Source of the DNA: Chloroflexota bacterium | GTDB taxonomy: Bacteria; Chloroflexota; Anaerolineae; J036; Brachytrichaceae | Length of the DNA stretch: 6,925 bases | Reading direction: 5' to 3' | Assembly (NCBI GenBank): GCA_021813225.1 | Contig: JAKALH010000149.1 | Coordinates: 1 to 6,925 of the forward strand | Part shown: in pieces, positions 5,654 through 6,925 of the stretch | Layout of the letters: the number at the start of each line of letters is the position of its first letter | How positions within the stretch are numbered: position 1 is the first letter of the stretch | Position numbers and translations under genes: made by a program | The notes under the pieces: model-generated | Database searches by the model: none | Seen by the model: the letters and a program-made list of their open reading frames with translations, nothing else | What the model was told of the DNA's origin: nothing

Positions 5654-6730
5654 TTATGCTTCCTGCGCGGCCACCAGCATGGCGGACTGGCGGCGCAGTT
5701 CCAGCGTGTTGAACAGCGCCTGGCGCCGGTTGCGCCGCGCGACCGCCATCATTACGATGGCGCTGAGTGCCTCGCCGTAGGTGTAGCCGGCGGCCATGCA
5801 CGCGCCGACGAAACCGCCGTCGCTGGTGATGTCGGGGTTCGGGTTGACATCCACCACGTAGGGCTGTTCGTGTTCGTCTACGCGCAGGTCCACGCGCGCG
5901 TAGTCGCGGCAGTCGAACACGCGATAGGTGTTCAGCGCAATGTCCATGATTTTCGCGCGCAAGGCGGAAGATGCTTTCACGTCGGTGATGACCGGCATAC
6001 TGCGCCATTCCGGACTGTCGGGCATCCACTTGCTGTCGAAGGTGACGAGCTGGTGCATGGGGTTGGCGATCTGCGAGAAATCGATCTCGCGCAGGGGGAG
6101 CACGCGCGGACGGCCGTTGCCCCATACCCCCACGTTGATTTCGCGCCCCGCGATAAACTGCTCCACCAGCGCGGCTTCCTTATAGGTCTCGTTGACATAG
6201 GCGATACGCTGCCGCAGTGCAACCGCATCGTGCACCACAGCATCGTGTGTGACGCCGACGGAGCAGTGCTGGCTGACCGGCTTGACGATGGCCGGGAAGT
6301 GTTCCCACGTCGTCAGGTCGGCGGCGGTAGTGAACTCCTGCCCGGCCGGGGTGGGAATATGCCAGCGCTGCAGCGCCTTCTTCACGCGGCCTTTCTCTAC
6401 CGACAGCCGCAGCGTGGCGGGCGCGTTGCCCGTGTAGGTAAAACCCATCTTGTCGAGTTCGGAGCAGATGCGCGCATCGCCGCCGACTTCGCCCTCCACG
6501 CCTTCGCACCAGTTGAAGACGATCCACTCCGCGGGATCGTAACCGTGCATTGCGGAACGGACATCGCGCCAGAACACCGCCGTGCGCACGGTGTGGCCGG
6601 CGCTTTCCAGCGCCGTCACCAGTTGCGCGGTCAGCTTCTTGCCGTACTCCACCTCCGCAGGCGTCCAGGACTTGTAATAGTTGTAGAGCACCACGACCGG
6701 CGGCCGATGCGTCTTCTTCAATACTTGCAT
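5654..6730 (-). CDS. D-alanine-D-alanine ligase-like ATP-grasp enzyme
   Basis: 358-aa ATP-grasp ligase, a fold that joins a carboxylate (as acyl phosphate) to an amine using ATP. The N-terminal domain looks like Ddl: IVFNWCEGVEGEVGG, then LDKMGFTYTGNAPATLRL and VEKGRVKKALQRWHIPTPAG. ATP-binding residues include K150 (AIVKP) and the E190-Q-F-I segment followed by GREINVGV. The metal site is D281, D294 and N296 (YARVDLRVD, then VDVNPNPD). The 13- and 2-residue spacings equal those of D257, E270 and N272 in E. coli DdlB, with Glu replaced by Asp; R279 matches the substrate Arg R255. Ddl has NPxPG where this has NPNPD-ITSDGGF, so it is probably not the housekeeping Ddl but an amino-acid or dipeptide ligase of unknown substrate. 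ATG 6730 has AAGGAG 6 nt upstream and lies 3 bp after the GNAT stop. Confidence 0.9.
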   Translation of the reverse strand: MQVLKKTHRPPVVVLYNYYKSWTPAEVEYGKKLTAQLVTALESAGHTVRTAVFWRDVRSAMHGYDPAEWIVFNWCEGVEGEVGGDARICSELDKMGFTYTGNAPATLRLSVEKGRVKKALQRWHIPTPAGQEFTTAADLTTWEHFPAIVKPVSQHCSVGVTHDAVVHDAVALRQRIAYVNETYKEAALVEQFIAGREINVGVWGNGRPRVLPLREIDFSQIANPMHQLVTFDSKWMPDSPEWRSMPVITDVKASSALRAKIMDIALNTYRVFDCRDYARVDLRVDEHEQPYVVDVNPNPDITSDGGFVGACMAAGYTYGEALSAIVMMAVARRNRRQALFNTLELRRQSAMLVAAQEA

Positions 6731-6733
6731 GCC

Positions 6734-6925
6734 TTACTCCTTGCTGGCGAGTCGCCGTGTATAGATGTACAGGTCGTCGTTTTCCGCGTAATAATCCGGA
6801 ACCGTCGCCGTGCGCACAAAGCCCATCGACTCATACAGGCGCCGCGCCGGCGCGTACCGTTCCGTAGAGGAGGTGTAGATCACCATCTGGCGCACATGCT
6901 CCCCCTGCGCGCGCCGCAGCACATC
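6734..6925 (-). CDS. GNAT family N-acetyltransferase, C-terminal part (5' end outside window)
   Basis: The frame is open to the window edge; 63 residues remain. They show the end of a GNAT fold: an LRRAQGEHVRQM helix (part of the acetyl-CoA-binding segment), the strand MVIYTSSTER, the hallmark APARRLYESMGF, and a closing strand VPDYYAENDDLYIYTRRL before the tail ASKE and TAA (6736-6734). The acetyl-CoA pyrophosphate loop (Q/RxxGxG/A) would be upstream and is not visible. GTG at 6922 is not the likely start, since it would fall inside the domain. The gene ends 3 bp before the ATP-grasp ATG, and its last codons hold the ribosome-binding site of that gene, so the two are probably co-translated. 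Substrate unknown. Confidence 0.85.
   Translation of the reverse strand, partial: DVLRRAQGEHVRQMVIYTSSTERYAPARRLYESMGFVRTATVPDYYAENDDLYIYTRRLASKE
6737..6742 (-). promoter_or_regulatory. Ribosome-binding site of the ATP-grasp gene
   Basis: A full AAGGAG on the - strand, 6 nt before the ATG at 6730. It lies inside the last codons of the GNAT gene, which links translation of the two genes and fixes the start. Confidence 0.85.

Noticed and set aside
5511..6125. 204-aa open frame on the - strand across the terminator
   Set aside because: It reads through the terminator hairpin and the 3' end of the regulator gene. The ATP-grasp frame on the same strand carries the conserved motifs.
5654..6730. 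Housekeeping D-alanine-D-alanine ligase (ddl)
   Set aside because: The metal site fits, but NPNPD replaces the NPxPG motif, Asp replaces the Glu metal ligand, and no mur or fts genes are nearby. Kept as Ddl-like only.

Overview
This is a GC-rich bacterial segment with short intergenic gaps and ordinary bacterial translation genes. It reads as chromosomal housekeeping DNA followed by a small accessory region. The order def - GNAT - prfA - prmC - HAD, the high GC and the NLPY form of PrmC would suit a Chloroflexota-like or other high-GC environmental bacterium. That placement is a low-confidence inference; no taxonomic marker can be read directly. No tRNA, rRNA, CRISPR array, insertion sequence or phage gene was seen.

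Left block (1-4121, all + strand): the 3' end of a peptide deformylase gene, a BioF2/CelD-like GNAT acetyltransferase, prfA (RF1), prmC (the methyltransferase that modifies the GGQ glutamine of release factors) and a Cof-type HAD phosphatase. Gaps are 11, 2 and 28 bp, followed by a 4-bp ATGA overlap, so the block is probably one operon. RF1 and PrmC are enzyme and substrate. Deformylase acts on the N-terminus of new proteins. The GNAT and HAD proteins have no assigned substrates.

Middle block (4113-5014, - strand): a 54-aa single-span membrane protein with a strong ribosome-binding site runs straight into a class I SAM methyltransferase through a TTGA stop/start overlap. The small gene is easy to miss because of its length, but it settles the methyltransferase start. 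The methyltransferase overlaps the HAD gene tail to tail by 9 bp.

Right block (5015-6925): a 101-bp AT-rich divergent promoter region separates the membrane protein/methyltransferase pair from an Lrp/AsnC-type regulator (+). The regulator has an almost leaderless promoter and a dyad that could be an operator. After it comes a perfect 21-bp inverted repeat acting as a bidirectional terminator. It is shared with a convergent - strand pair: a GNAT acetyltransferase (cut by the window edge) and a D-Ala-D-Ala-ligase-like ATP-grasp enzyme. These two are translationally linked and look like a small amino-acid or peptide ligation/acylation module.

No clearly new defence or mobile system is visible. 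The points most worth a second look are the unannotated small membrane protein coupled to the methyltransferase, the ATP-grasp/GNAT pair, and the Lrp control region.
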